Positions 55,652 to 64,000 of a DNA stretch of 64,000 nucleotides are shown piece by piece. The position numbers and the translations under genes are program-made. Under the pieces are notes generated by a model. That model saw only the letters and a list, made by a program, of their open reading frames with translations. It was not told the DNA's origin and did no database searches. The stretch comes from Liquorilactobacillus capillatus DSM 19910 (GTDB lineage Bacteria > Bacillota > Bacilli > Lactobacillales > Lactobacillaceae). The DNA lies in the NCBI RefSeq assembly GCF_001434915.1, contig NZ_AZEF01000016.1:62001-126000 (forward strand). The letters run 5' to 3'. How positions within the stretch are numbered: the first letter of the stretch is position 1; each line of letters begins with the position of its first letter.

Positions 55652-56248
55652 TTATCCCTTGATATTATTTTTTTCTAATTTAAGCAAGCTTTGTTTACGT
55701 TCCACACCACCTGCATACCCACCTAAATCACCGTTCGTTTTAATGACACGGTGACATGGAATAACAAGTGCAATTTTATTTGCTCCCGTTGCATTACCAA
55801 CCGCTCTGACTAACTTTACATTGCCAAGTTTACGAGCTATTTTTTGATATGACCATGTTTGCCCCGCTGGAATCTCTTCAAGGAGTGACCATACTTGTTC
55901 TTGAAATGGTGTTCCATCTTTAAAAAGCGGTAGTGAAAAACAGTCTCTTTTTCCCAGAAAATATTCCTGTAGTTGTTTTTGTAGCTGATTATTAATAGCG
56001 TTATCTCCTACTGTAACCTTGGTAGCCCGTTTTTGAAGAACCTTAGCGATTTCTTTGCTAAGATTTTTTTTATCAATAAATTCTAATAAATACAAATATT
56101 TTTCGTCTGTTAAACTAACCATCTTTCCCATCGGCGTTGAAATTAGTTTAAGTTTGAAACTTTTACAAGCTCTTTGGTCTGTACTCGTAGATAGCTCTGT
56201 TTTAAGTTCAGCGGCTATTTGTGCTAACCACTTTTTGTCTTGTGTCAT
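55652..56248 (-). CDS. ogt: Methylated-DNA--protein-cysteine methyltransferase
   Basis: Ogt/AGT repairs O6-alkylguanine by transferring the alkyl group to its own cysteine. The 198-residue protein carries PCHRV (active Cys) near residue 165, QKIARKLG and RAVGNATGANKIALVIP helix-turn-helix segments and GGYAGG after the active site. The N-terminal domain is the variable one. Full length. Monocistronic; separated by a hairpin from the baeRF gene upstream. Confidence 0.93.
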   Translation of the reverse strand: MTQDKKWLAQIAAELKTELSTSTDQRACKSFKLKLISTPMGKMVSLTDEKYLYLLEFIDKKNLSKEIAKVLQKRATKVTVGDNAINNQLQKQLQEYFLGKRDCFSLPLFKDGTPFQEQVWSLLEEIPAGQTWSYQKIARKLGNVKLVRAVGNATGANKIALVIPCHRVIKTNGDLGGYAGGVERKQSLLKLEKNNIKG

Positions 56249-56305
56249 TTATTAGCTCCTTAAAAGTTATTGCCTTCATACAGTCAAGATATGAAAGTTT
56301 CCTCA

Positions 56306-56366
56306 CAAAAAAGTGATGAAGTACGATTTTCTCAAATCTGCCTTCACCACCTCAAATCACTTTTTC
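56306..56366. terminator. Terminator between baeRF and ogt
   Basis: AAAAAGTGAT and ATCACTTTTT form the outer stem, with GTGAAG/CTTCAC alternatives inside. Minus-strand T run of six and plus-strand T run of five. Confidence 0.75.
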
Positions 56367-56394
56367 TACAAAATATACGAGTTAACAGCTACTT

Positions 56395-57549
56395 CTAGCT
56401 AGTTGCCACTGCACTTCTTAAAATAGCTGTGGTTTCATCCTCCGTAAGCATTTGTTCTTCCGGTAAAACATGGACCTGTCCACCATGACTTAACGTCAAC
56501 ATGGCTAAATCGTTATAAATATTATTATCTCGACTTAAAACTGAAGTTGTATCAATTTGCAGTTGATCTGAAATACGCCCTGGATAACTAGCGGCCTCAC
56601 GAATAAACAATATTTCAATTTGCCCTGCGATTGCAGCTTCCATCAAAATACTTAAATCAGTTGTTACCCGTTTGGAACCAGCAGCATTTTCATACTTATT
56701 CTTAAGATCTGCCATCGTTGCTGCTGCAAATTTCTTGGTTATACTTTCAGCTAAGTCCCGTAACTCCGTCGCTGGTTCATCCAAGTTAGCAACCTGCATT
56801 ATCTGAATATCCTTACTTAGATACGGATTCTGTGAAAGCTTACGGAAATTCCCTTGGTTTTTAGAATCAGCCACCAACACTAGCGGCCGATGATCAAGGT
56901 TAGAGAAATTCTTGAATACATATTCATCGACGACCATAAAGAAATTACGACGATCAGCGTTTTCAGATGCGTCTAAAGAGCCTGTTCCACTGTACTGTGT
57001 ACCACCATTATCGCTACCTGTCGAACGTTGCCAGTGACCTCGTGTCCCTAATTCCGTCCCCAATGCAGCGTGCAATGTTTGCGGTGCATCAGCAGGAAGC
57101 TTTAATAATCGAGGCTTATTGGCAACAACCTCTGCCAATTTAAAGGCATCTTTTCCTAAAAGAAGAATATTATAAGAAAAACTTAGTTCTTGTGCCGCGA
57201 TTAACGGTAAAATTTCCGGTTTATCTGAGATACTTATTCTACTTGTCAAAGGCTTTGCTACCTTAAAGTGGAGGCTACCTTTTGGTCCCACATAGATAGC
57301 CAATCCTTGCGCGCTACCATCTCCTAGTGGATCATGGAATTTATCCAGTTCACGATCATAGACCGACCAGTCACTTGCAGTAAACTTGTGGGTCAATTCG
57401 CGTTTAGCTTCTGTAACTAAACTATTAAACTGAGTACGATCAGTTGAAGCATCGTGTAGTGATGAACTCAATGGCATAAAAAGCGAGATAAACGGCCCTG
57501 GACTATCTTTTAAGGTTAAAACATCTTTTAATTCGTCAGTAAGCGCCAT
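56395..57549 (-). CDS. Bacterial archaeo-eukaryotic release factor-like protein (baeRF family 3)
   Basis: The 384-residue protein (ATG at 57549, GGAGGG nine bases upstream) resembles the baeRF3 family: N-terminal domain with PGPFISLFMPLS, middle domain with VLVADSKNQGNF-type strand (PLVLVADSKN near residue 225) and a C-terminal third with FIREAA. eRF1-like baeRF proteins are predicted to act on stalled ribosomes, but no function is proven. No GGQ motif is visible. Stands alone between terminators. Confidence 0.8.
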   Translation of the reverse strand: MALTDELKDVLTLKDSPGPFISLFMPLSSSLHDASTDRTQFNSLVTEAKRELTHKFTASDWSVYDRELDKFHDPLGDGSAQGLAIYVGPKGSLHFKVAKPLTSRISISDKPEILPLIAAQELSFSYNILLLGKDAFKLAEVVANKPRLLKLPADAPQTLHAALGTELGTRGHWQRSTGSDNGGTQYSGTGSLDASENADRRNFFMVVDEYVFKNFSNLDHRPLVLVADSKNQGNFRKLSQNPYLSKDIQIMQVANLDEPATELRDLAESITKKFAAATMADLKNKYENAAGSKRVTTDLSILMEAAIAGQIEILFIREAASYPGRISDQLQIDTTSVLSRDNNIYNDLAMLTLSHGGQVHVLPEEQMLTEDETTAILRSAVATS

Positions 57550-57670
57550 AAAAAATCCCTCCAATTTTTAAGTAGCTTTAAGTATTTAACCAATAATCGG
57601 CAAATATCTTAATCTCACGTTAATGCTAACATATAAAAAAAACCGCTTCATCAAAAACGCTTACTAGTCT

Positions 57671-57704
57671 AAAAAAACTGGGACAAAGATTATCTTTATC
57701 CCAG
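57671..57704 (-). terminator. Terminator of the nucleoside ABC operon
   Basis: CTGGGA-AAAGAT pairs with ATCTTT-TCCCAG, then seven T residues on the minus strand. Confidence 0.92.
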
Positions 57705-57753
57705 CTGTTGAATCAACTTCTTTTTTAGTTTTTTACACTAACTACTTTAATTA

Positions 57754-58713
57754 TCATTTACCTTTGATATAGTTCTGCCCATCTGCTGCTGGGGCGACTG
57801 CCTTACCTAAAAAGATCACTAATACAACAATTGTAATCGCATATGGCGCGATTTGGAACCAAACTGGGTCCATCTGCGCTAGAACTGGGATATAACCACC
57901 AATAATCGGCAAGCTCTGTGCCAGGCCAAAGAAAATGGCTGCTCCAGTTGCACCTAACGGATTCCACTTACCAAAAATCATTGCAGCCAAAGCCATAAAT
58001 CCTTGTCCAGAAATTGTACTAGCTGAAAAATTTAAGGTAATAGATTGCGCCATAACTGCTCCACCAATTCCGCCAAATGCTCCGGCAAGCAGGACACCTA
58101 AATAACGATATTTAGCAACATCAATTCCCAAAGTATCCGCGGCGGCTGGGTTTTCACCCACGGAGCGCAACCGCAGACCGATATTAGTTCGGTATAGAAA
58201 GAACCAACTAACACAGCCAACCACTACCGCTACATAAGCAATTAATGATGTTTTTGTAAATAAGACCTTCCCAATAAAAGGAATCTCTGCTAAACCTGGA
58301 AATGTAAAGGTCCCCATACTTTGATTAATAACAGGTGTCTGTCCCTTTCCACTATAAAAAATCCGCGTTAGAAACACACACAGAGCCGGTGCCATTAAGT
58401 TTAGAACTGTCCCACTGATGATATGATTGGCCCGGTAAGTGATTGTTGCAGCTGCATGCAATATTGAAAAAATCAACCCGAAAAGACCACCGACCAAAAG
58501 TGACAGCCATGGTGTTGCATTTCCCAAAACAATACCAAAAGTCAAGTTAAACACTGTGCTAGCAAAGGCTCCAACAATCATCATCCCTTCAAGTCCAACA
58601 TTAACAATCCCGCTCCGTTCAGAAAAGGTTCCACCCAAAGCTGTAAAAATAAGTGGCGCGGCATAAATTAATGTTGTAGAAAAAACGGTCATTAAAATCG
58701 TCGATAAACTCAT
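57754..58713 (-). CDS. Nucleoside ABC transporter permease 2 (NupQ/YufQ-like)
   Basis: The 319-residue protein has 8-9 hydrophobic segments and family motifs SGIVNVGLEGMMIVGAF near residue 33 and FYRTNIGLRLRSVGENPAAADTLGI near residue 180 (an EAA-like cytoplasmic loop that contacts the ATPase). It forms the membrane channel with the preceding permease. Its ATG overlaps that gene by four bases. Last gene of the importer operon. Confidence 0.92.
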   Translation of the reverse strand: MSLSTILMTVFSTTLIYAAPLIFTALGGTFSERSGIVNVGLEGMMIVGAFASTVFNLTFGIVLGNATPWLSLLVGGLFGLIFSILHAAATITYRANHIISGTVLNLMAPALCVFLTRIFYSGKGQTPVINQSMGTFTFPGLAEIPFIGKVLFTKTSLIAYVAVVVGCVSWFFLYRTNIGLRLRSVGENPAAADTLGIDVAKYRYLGVLLAGAFGGIGGAVMAQSITLNFSASTISGQGFMALAAMIFGKWNPLGATGAAIFFGLAQSLPIIGGYIPVLAQMDPVWFQIAPYAITIVVLVIFLGKAVAPAADGQNYIKGK

Positions 58714-59795
58714 TTATCTGCACCTCTATCCATTTTTTTATGCATTCTTTTAAGCCAGTTTTTAGCCAATGCGGCCTCAAAAATATATTTAATCCCCACA
58801 AAGAAAATAATTGAGGCAATTACAATATCAACAATTTCACTAGGTGTATTAGAGTAAACTGAAATACTCAATCCGCCAATTTGTAAAGCTGAGAAGAGTA
58901 ATGCGGCAAAGATGATCCCAATCGGGTTTTCAGCTGCAAGCAATGCCACCGCCATACCGTTAAAACCGACATTGGGCAAACTATTAGAAACAGAAATATT
59001 TTGAAAATTTCCCATCCCATCGATTGCACCGCCTAAACCTGCCAGCAAGCCAGAGAGAAGCATGGCTATTATAATCGTTCGTTTAACATTTACCCCTGCA
59101 TAACGCGAAGCAGCCTCATTTAACCCAACTGAACGAACCTCAAAACCTGAACGTGTCTTATTAAAATAGACCCAGATTACAAAAACCGTCATAATTGCAA
59201 TAAAGAAACCCCAGTTGAAAGTTGAATTATTTGTTATTTTTTGTAAAAAGTCTGTATTTAAACTAGCTCTCCTAGCAATATTGGGGGAAGAATCGCTCCC
59301 TTTGCTTGCCAGCCAATTTTTAATTGCAAAATTAATAAAGTACAGGGCAATATAATTCAGCATAATAGTTGTGATAACTTCACTCGTTCCAAAATATGCC
59401 CGTAAGAAACCGGCAATAAAAGACCAGATCCCGCCCAATAACGCACCACTTAGCAACGAACCAGTAATTAAAAGCCATGTTGGCAGATTAGCAAAATTCA
59501 GGGCAAAAACAATGGCTCCAAACCAGCCCATTAAGTATTGCCCTGGACCACCTATATTGAAAAAACCAGCTTTACTAGAAACAGCAAAACCCAAAGCAGT
59601 TAACATTAAGGGGATCATATTACGCAAAGTCTCTCCTAGTGAATAGACATCCCCCAGTGAACCAATAAGTAAATTCTGATAATTTTGAATTGGATCATAG
59701 CCAAAAACCAACATCAATATTGCGCCAATAATAAATCCAGCAATAATTGAAATTAAAGGAATGGCTAAAGCTTTCGTTGCTCTACTATATAGCAT
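58710..59795 (-). CDS. Nucleoside ABC transporter permease 1 (NupP/YufP-like)
   Basis: The 361-residue permease has about nine membrane helices, with SSKAGFFNIGGPGQYLMGW near residue 72 and the cytoplasmic loop SVGLNEAASRYAGVN near residue 225. It is the typical partner of the shorter permease encoded downstream. Follows the ATPase gene by 21 bases. Members of this family import purine and pyrimidine nucleosides. Confidence 0.92.
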   Translation of the reverse strand: MLYSRATKALAIPLISIIAGFIIGAILMLVFGYDPIQNYQNLLIGSLGDVYSLGETLRNMIPLMLTALGFAVSSKAGFFNIGGPGQYLMGWFGAIVFALNFANLPTWLLITGSLLSGALLGGIWSFIAGFLRAYFGTSEVITTIMLNYIALYFINFAIKNWLASKGSDSSPNIARRASLNTDFLQKITNNSTFNWGFFIAIMTVFVIWVYFNKTRSGFEVRSVGLNEAASRYAGVNVKRTIIIAMLLSGLLAGLGGAIDGMGNFQNISVSNSLPNVGFNGMAVALLAAENPIGIIFAALLFSALQIGGLSISVYSNTPSEIVDIVIASIIFFVGIKYIFEAALAKNWLKRMHKKMDRGADK

Positions 59796-59816
59796 TAATT
59801 TACCTCTCCCATCTCT

Positions 59817-61331
59817 TTACTCAGCTAGTTTCTTACCAGCCATCAGTAATCCTAGTTCTTCACTAGAAGTATTCCGCGGATCAATCTCACCCACAATTTG
59901 ACCTTCATGCATGACAACAACTCGATCTGATAATTTTAAAATCTCTTCGAGTTCAAAACTAACCAATAATACCCCGCGCCCTTCATTACGTTGTTCAATA
60001 ATCTTTTCATGAATATACTCAATTGCTCCAATATCCACTCCACGGGTTGGGTTAGCTGCAATTAGAAGCTCAGGGTGCGCACTTATTTCACGTGCAACAA
60101 TTACTTTTTGCTGGTTTCCACCGGAAAGAGCAGCAACTGGTTCCTTTTCACTTTGTGAACGAATATCGAACTTCTTAATCGTTGCTCGACCATCTTCGTT
60201 GATCTTCTTATAATTCAAAAAGCCTTTCTTGCTGATGGGACTTTTATAATAAGATTTTAAAACAAGGTTCTCAGCGATTGTCAGCGGTAAGATCAATCCG
60301 ACATTTTGTCTATCTTCAGGGATACATCCAATACCAACTGCACTAATTTTACGCGTACTTTGCCGTTGAATCTGTTTATCGTTCAGTGTTATCGTTCCTG
60401 ACTTAATTTTTTGCAAGCCGGTAATAGCAGCAATGAGTTCGCTTTGTCCATTGCCATCCACCCCGGCAACACCAACGATCTCGCCAGTATGAACTTTTAA
60501 ATCTAAGTCTTTTATTTTAAGTTGTCCATGCGATTCAACACTTAAATGTTCAACTTTGAAAATAGTTTCATCCTGTTTAGTTTCCTTTTTATCAACTGCT
60601 AGATTGACCTTATGCCCTACCATCATCTCTGCTAGAGCTTCTTCTTTAGTCTCAGCAACTACAACTGTCGCGATCATTTTACCCATCCGAATAACGACAC
60701 AGCGATCAGCAACTGCCTTAATCTCTTTAAGTTTGTGCGTTATAAAAATAATAGCTTTTCCTTCAGCTGCCAACGCACGCAGAATTTTCATCAGCTGTTC
60801 AATTTCTTGCGGTGTTAATGCTGCTGTTGGTTCATCAAAAATAAAAACATTAGCTTGTCGGTAAATTGCCTTCATTATCTCTACTCGCTGTTGCATCCCG
60901 ACTGTGATATCACGAACCTTTGCATTTAAATCAATTTCTAAATGATATTTTTTAGCTAGCCGCGTAATTTCAGCTGCTGCTTTTTTATAATCTATTCGTC
61001 CTGCTTTAAGCGGTTCGTCCCCTAAAATAATATTTTCTAATACTGAAAAAGCTGGTACTAACATAAAATGCTGGTGTACCATTCCTATTCCTAGATTTTT
61101 AGCTTCACGGGGATTTTCCATCTCAACAGCTTTACCATCAAGTAAAATCGTCCCCGAAGTAGGTTTTAGCAATCCCGACAGCATTCCCATCAAAGTCGAC
61201 TTTCCAGCCCCATTTTCTCCAAGTAATGCTAATATTTCACCTTTTTTCAGTTCTAACGATATGTTGTCATTTGCTTTATAGCTTCCAAACTTTTTTGTAA
61301 TACCTTTCATTTGAACAACATACTTTTCCAT
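59817..61331 (-). CDS. Nucleoside ABC transporter ATPase (NupO/YufO-like)
   Basis: The 504-residue protein contains two ABC domains. The first has Walker [13 protein letters not shown] near residue 39 and Walker [11 protein letters not shown]; the second has a degenerate P-loop ([10 protein letters not shown]), the signature LSGGNQQK near residue 405 and a Walker B-like [14 protein letters not shown]. One degraded P-loop is normal for RbsA/NupO ATPases. It is separated from the lipoprotein gene by 118 bases containing a hairpin. Confidence 0.94.
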   Translation of the reverse strand: MEKYVVQMKGITKKFGSYKANDNISLELKKGEILALLGENGAGKSTLMGMLSGLLKPTSGTILLDGKAVEMENPREAKNLGIGMVHQHFMLVPAFSVLENIILGDEPLKAGRIDYKKAAAEITRLAKKYHLEIDLNAKVRDITVGMQQRVEIMKAIYRQANVFIFDEPTAALTPQEIEQLMKILRALAAEGKAIIFITHKLKEIKAVADRCVVIRMGKMIATVVVAETKEEALAEMMVGHKVNLAVDKKETKQDETIFKVEHLSVESHGQLKIKDLDLKVHTGEIVGVAGVDGNGQSELIAAITGLQKIKSGTITLNDKQIQRQSTRKISAVGIGCIPEDRQNVGLILPLTIAENLVLKSYYKSPISKKGFLNYKKINEDGRATIKKFDIRSQSEKEPVAALSGGNQQKVIVAREISAHPELLIAANPTRGVDIGAIEYIHEKIIEQRNEGRGVLLVSFELEEILKLSDRVVVMHEGQIVGEIDPRNTSSEELGLLMAGKKLAE

Positions 61332-61369
61332 TCAGTTCACCTTCCCTAATGTAGAGTATAACCGTAGCA

Positions 61370-61410
61370 AAATGGTGAAGTCTTGGCTCACCACCAATCC
61401 TTCACCATTT
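61370..61410 (-). promoter_or_regulatory. Intra-operon hairpin between lipoprotein and ATPase genes
   Basis: AAATGGTGAAG and CTTCACCATTT are perfect 11-base complements with a 19-base loop, followed by TTTT on the minus strand. A partial terminator or RNA stabiliser here would make more binding protein than ATPase and permeases. Confidence 0.6.
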
Positions 61411-61449
61411 ATATATGCTGGAAGAATTCCCGCATATTATTTTGTATCT

Positions 61450-62472
61450 TTACTTAGGACTTACAGTAATCTCACCATTTTCAATTTTCTTTTCATACTG
61501 TTGGACTGTCTTCCAAGCACTTGCAGACATATTATCATTAACGATACCAACACCATTATCTTTTAGATCATATGTTACGGTCTTACCACCAGGAAATTTG
61601 TCTTTAGCAGCTTGTTTAGATAAATCTTCTACAGCTGTACCAACTTTCTTAACAGCTGAGGCTAGAGTAACGTTGCCGCCTTTATAAGCACCGTCTTCTT
61701 TTTGATCTTGATCAACACCGACAACCCAGACCTTTTTACCATTCTTAGCTGCATTCTTAGCCGCGGTGAAGACACCCGCACCAGTACCACCAGCTGCATG
61801 GAACACAACATCTTCATTGTTATTGTACATTGCTGTTGCTAAAGATTGACCAACATCAGCTTTAGTAAATGAACCAGCATACTTAACATCGACTTTGATC
61901 TTAGGGTTAACAGCCTTCACACCTTGTTTAAAACCAGCTTCAAATGTTTTGATGATATCACTTTGAATTCCACCAACAAAACCAACACGACCTGTCTTGG
62001 TTGTCTCAGCAGCCGCAACTCCTGCTAAAAACGATGATTGTTCTGTTTTAAATGTAACAGATGCAACATTTTTCCGACCCTTTACGACTGAATCAATAAT
62101 TGCAAAATTTGTTTTAGGGTTTTCCTTGGCTGCTGAACTAATCGCATTATCTAGTTTATAACCAATTCCAAAAATAGTTGCGTACTTAGCTTTAATTAGC
62201 TTGTTGATATTAGGTAGAAAATCAGCATCATCACTTGACTGTGTATAGTTATATCCGTTGATCCCCTTCTTTAAGCCTTGGCTTTTACCCCATTTTTCTA
62301 GGCCTTCCCACGCAGATTGGTTAAATGATTTATCATCAATTCCACCGCCATCAGTAACTAATGCTGCAGAATGCTTAGTTCCTTTACTGGCAGTTGAATT
62401 ACTACCACAACCTACCAAGATTGTTCCGACCATTAATGTTGCTACTAAAACCGCCGCTATCTTCTTTTTCAA
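61450..62472 (-). CDS. BMP family nucleoside-binding lipoprotein
   Basis: The 340-residue protein is a BmpA/NupN-type substrate-binding lipoprotein: signal peptide with lipobox ILVGC (Cys at residue ~22), DGGGIDDKSFNQSAWEG near residue 42 and GFVGGIQSDIIKTFEAGF near residue 165. It captures nucleosides outside the cell. It starts at a TTG with GGGGG upstream. First gene of the operon, with a strong promoter, divergent from the nucleoside hydrolase. Confidence 0.94.
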   Translation of the reverse strand: MKKKIAAVLVATLMVGTILVGCGSNSTASKGTKHSAALVTDGGGIDDKSFNQSAWEGLEKWGKSQGLKKGINGYNYTQSSDDADFLPNINKLIKAKYATIFGIGYKLDNAISSAAKENPKTNFAIIDSVVKGRKNVASVTFKTEQSSFLAGVAAAETTKTGRVGFVGGIQSDIIKTFEAGFKQGVKAVNPKIKVDVKYAGSFTKADVGQSLATAMYNNNEDVVFHAAGGTGAGVFTAAKNAAKNGKKVWVVGVDQDQKEDGAYKGGNVTLASAVKKVGTAVEDLSKQAAKDKFPGGKTVTYDLKDNGVGIVNDNMSASAWKTVQQYEKKIENGEITVSPK

Positions 62473-62510
62473 TTATTGCATCCCCCAAAATTTATTTTTC
62501 TATGCAGAGA

Positions 62511-62539
62511 AGTATACCTTTGTTCCAATTAAAAAGCAA
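62511..62539 (-). promoter_or_regulatory. Promoter of the nucleoside importer operon
   Basis: TTGCTT (62534-62539), 17 bases, TATACT (62511-62516), about 40 bases before the lipoprotein start. Confidence 0.65.
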
Positions 62540-62626
62540 TACGTTTTGCATAATTAAGTAAAAATCGTTCGTTTATTAGTAAAAAAGAGCTTACATTTAA
62601 TGTTATAAACTTATTTACTAGTAATT

Positions 62627-62655
62627 TTGACGAACACTATTCTTTTATGTATAAT
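62627..62655 (+). promoter_or_regulatory. Promoter of the nucleoside hydrolase gene
   Basis: TTGACG (62627-62632), 17 bases, TATAAT (62650-62655), about 55 bases before the start codon. It is back to back with the importer promoter. Confidence 0.75.
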
Positions 62656-62710
62656 CCAAATTATTCATTTAGTTTCTTTTCATACTCTTTTTTAGGAAGG
62701 TCGCAAAATT

Positions 62711-63652
62711 ATGACAGAAAAAGTTTATTTTAACCACGATGGAGGAGTTGATGATTTAATTTCTCTTTTTTTATTGCTTCAAATGGATGATATTAGTTTA
62801 ACTGGTGTTGGTGTTGTTAACGCTGATAGTTATGCTGTCCCAGCAGCTGAGGCCAGCCGCAAGATCATTGATCGTTTTGGCCATGGGACTAAGTTGACTG
62901 TCGCAACTTCTAATTCACGTGCAGTTCATCCTTTTCCAAAAGAATGGCGCCTCGCAGCTTATTCTGAAAATGCACTACCCGTCTTAAACGAAAGTGGTCA
63001 GATAACTACTCCTGCTGTAGCTGAGCCTGCACATCTTAACCTTTTACATCAACTACAAACAACTTCCGAACCACTGACATTGCTTTTTACTGGTCCGCTA
63101 ACAGACCTTGCACGTGCTTTGGCAATCGATCCAACAATTGAGAAAAAAATTAAGCGACTGGTTTGGATGGGAGGAACATTCTTAAAACAAGGAAATGTTG
63201 CTGAACCAGACTGTGATGGTACACAAGAATGGAATGCTTTCTGGGATCCTGAGGCAGTTAAAATGGTCTTTGACTCATCTATTCCACTTGATCTTGTCAG
63301 TCTTGAGAGTACAAATAACGTTCCGTTAACTCAAGCGATCCGTCAGCGCTGGGCTTCCCAACGCCGTTATCCGGGACTTGATTTTATTGGTAATAGTTAT
63401 GCTTTTGTTCCAGAATTAAGTTTCTTTGAGACAAACTCAACATATTATCTTTGGGATGTACTGACGACTTGCTACCTTTTCGATCCAAGTATCGTTAAAA
63501 CGAAGGAGATAACTTGTGACGTTGCGGTCACTTTCCCTGCAGATGGGCGAACTTTCTTAACAAAAAATGGACGTAAAGCCAATTTGATTTACGATGTCAA
63601 CAACAGCAAATTCTTTGATCTAATTGATCATCTCGCCCAAAAAGTTAACTAA
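62711..63652 (+). CDS. Nucleoside hydrolase (inosine-uridine family)
   Basis: Hydrolyses ribonucleosides to base and ribose. The 313-residue protein keeps the calcium/ribose site: NHDGGVDD at residues 8-15 (Asp10, Asp14, Asp15), N in QEWNAFWDPEA near residue 175, and Asp in LWDVLTT near residue 245. The first Asp of the usual DxDxxxDD is Asn, and the His that precedes the last Asp in many members is Trp, so it is not the classic inosine-uridine type. Divergent from the nucleoside importer, forming an uptake-plus-cleavage pair. Confidence 0.92.
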   Translation: MTEKVYFNHDGGVDDLISLFLLLQMDDISLTGVGVVNADSYAVPAAEASRKIIDRFGHGTKLTVATSNSRAVHPFPKEWRLAAYSENALPVLNESGQITTPAVAEPAHLNLLHQLQTTSEPLTLLFTGPLTDLARALAIDPTIEKKIKRLVWMGGTFLKQGNVAEPDCDGTQEWNAFWDPEAVKMVFDSSIPLDLVSLESTNNVPLTQAIRQRWASQRRYPGLDFIGNSYAFVPELSFFETNSTYYLWDVLTTCYLFDPSIVKTKEITCDVAVTFPADGRTFLTKNGRKANLIYDVNNSKFFDLIDHLAQKVN

Positions 63653-63766
63653 TTTTAGTGTATCTCTTTTTTTTAAGTTTTAAATTGGAGTATAATAGTG
63701 AAAAGTAACTATTAGATGCCACTAACCTCTAATAATGTTGCAAAAACTGCTAAAAAGGTGACCTTG

Positions 63767-64000
63767 ATGGCAAAACCAACTGATATCAAATTACCAACAC
63801 TAATTGAACTCGAGAAAAGCGTCCAGCTTTTTAAGGCTTTTGGTGACCAAACACGATACAAGATCCTATTTCTTCTTACCGAACAAAGCCTTTCAGTAAA
63901 TGAAATTGCCGAAACAATTGGTATCTCACAATCAGCCATTTCCCATCAACTAAAACTACTACGCCAAACCGGTCTCGTTCGGGGCATTCGGTCTGGACAA
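63767..64000 (+). CDS. ArsR family transcriptional regulator (3' end outside window)
   Basis: An ATG at 63767 with AAAGGTG upstream opens a frame that runs 78 codons to the window edge. It contains the ArsR start (AFGDQTRYKILFLL, residues ~24-37) and a recognition helix (GISQSAISHQLKLLRQTGLV). No metal-site cysteines are visible yet, and the C-terminal helix is missing. A TATAAT box lies at 63691-63696. The partner gene must lie to the right. Confidence 0.85.
   Translation, partial: MAKPTDIKLPTLIELEKSVQLFKAFGDQTRYKILFLLTEQSLSVNEIAETIGISQSAISHQLKLLRQTGLVRGIRSGQ

Overview
The window reads as chromosome of a low-GC Gram-positive lactic acid bacterium, most likely family Lactobacillaceae. The basis is AT-rich DNA, strong AGGAGG-type ribosome sites, frequent TTG/GTG starts, two lipoate ligases beside a pyruvate dehydrogenase operon, an L-2-hydroxyisocaproate dehydrogenase and Lactobacillus-type surface polysaccharide genes. 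The genus cannot be fixed from the sequence alone. I see no tRNA, rRNA, CRISPR array, prophage or intact insertion sequence.

Layout. 1-9.5 kb (minus strand): a surface polysaccharide cluster starting with a priming sugar-phosphate transferase, then glycosyltransferases, a LicD protein and all four dTDP-L-rhamnose genes; it runs off the left edge. 9.8-13.7 kb: threonine synthesis, hom-thrB divergent from thrC. 13.8-19.8 kb: three large polytopic GT-C-like membrane proteins and an Lrp/AsnC regulator. 20-23.7 kb: fructose operon fruR-fruK-fruA. 24.1-25.8 kb: UPF0210 plus ACT-domain pair. 26-28.4 kb: DHA2 drug exporter and QueH. 28.5-36.7 kb: pdhABCD followed by lplA, then a separate SGNH hydrolase and second lplA. 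37-41.8 kb: a bactoprenol-type glycosyltransferase, a small membrane protein, and mnmE-mnmG. 42.4-45.9 kb: ilvE, a PfoR/EIIC_2-type membrane protein and L-HicDH behind a long leader. 46.2-52.1 kb: glutamate synthase gltBD. 52.4-53.4 kb: CadD-type exporter with an SmtB/CzrA-type regulator. 53.9-57.5 kb: PepSY lipoprotein, S66 peptidase, O6-alkylguanine methyltransferase and a baeRF protein. 57.8-63.7 kb: nucleoside ABC importer divergent from a nucleoside hydrolase. A second ArsR regulator is cut by the right edge.

The most interesting element is the ilvE leader (42.44-42.76 kb). A 37-codon leader peptide with a Leu-Val-Ser-Leu-Val-Ile-Ile run ends inside one arm of an antiterminator hairpin; that hairpin is mutually exclusive with an intrinsic terminator, and a second terminator follows whose arm can pair with the freed arm of the first. 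It has the geometry of ribosome-mediated attenuation, in front of an operon (transaminase, orphan carrier, hydroxyacid dehydrogenase) that would interconvert branched-chain amino acids and 2-hydroxy acids. Other noteworthy points are an intrinsic terminator between the mnmE promoter and its start codon, tandem lipoate ligases flanking an SGNH hydrolase, and a palindromic operator at cadD.
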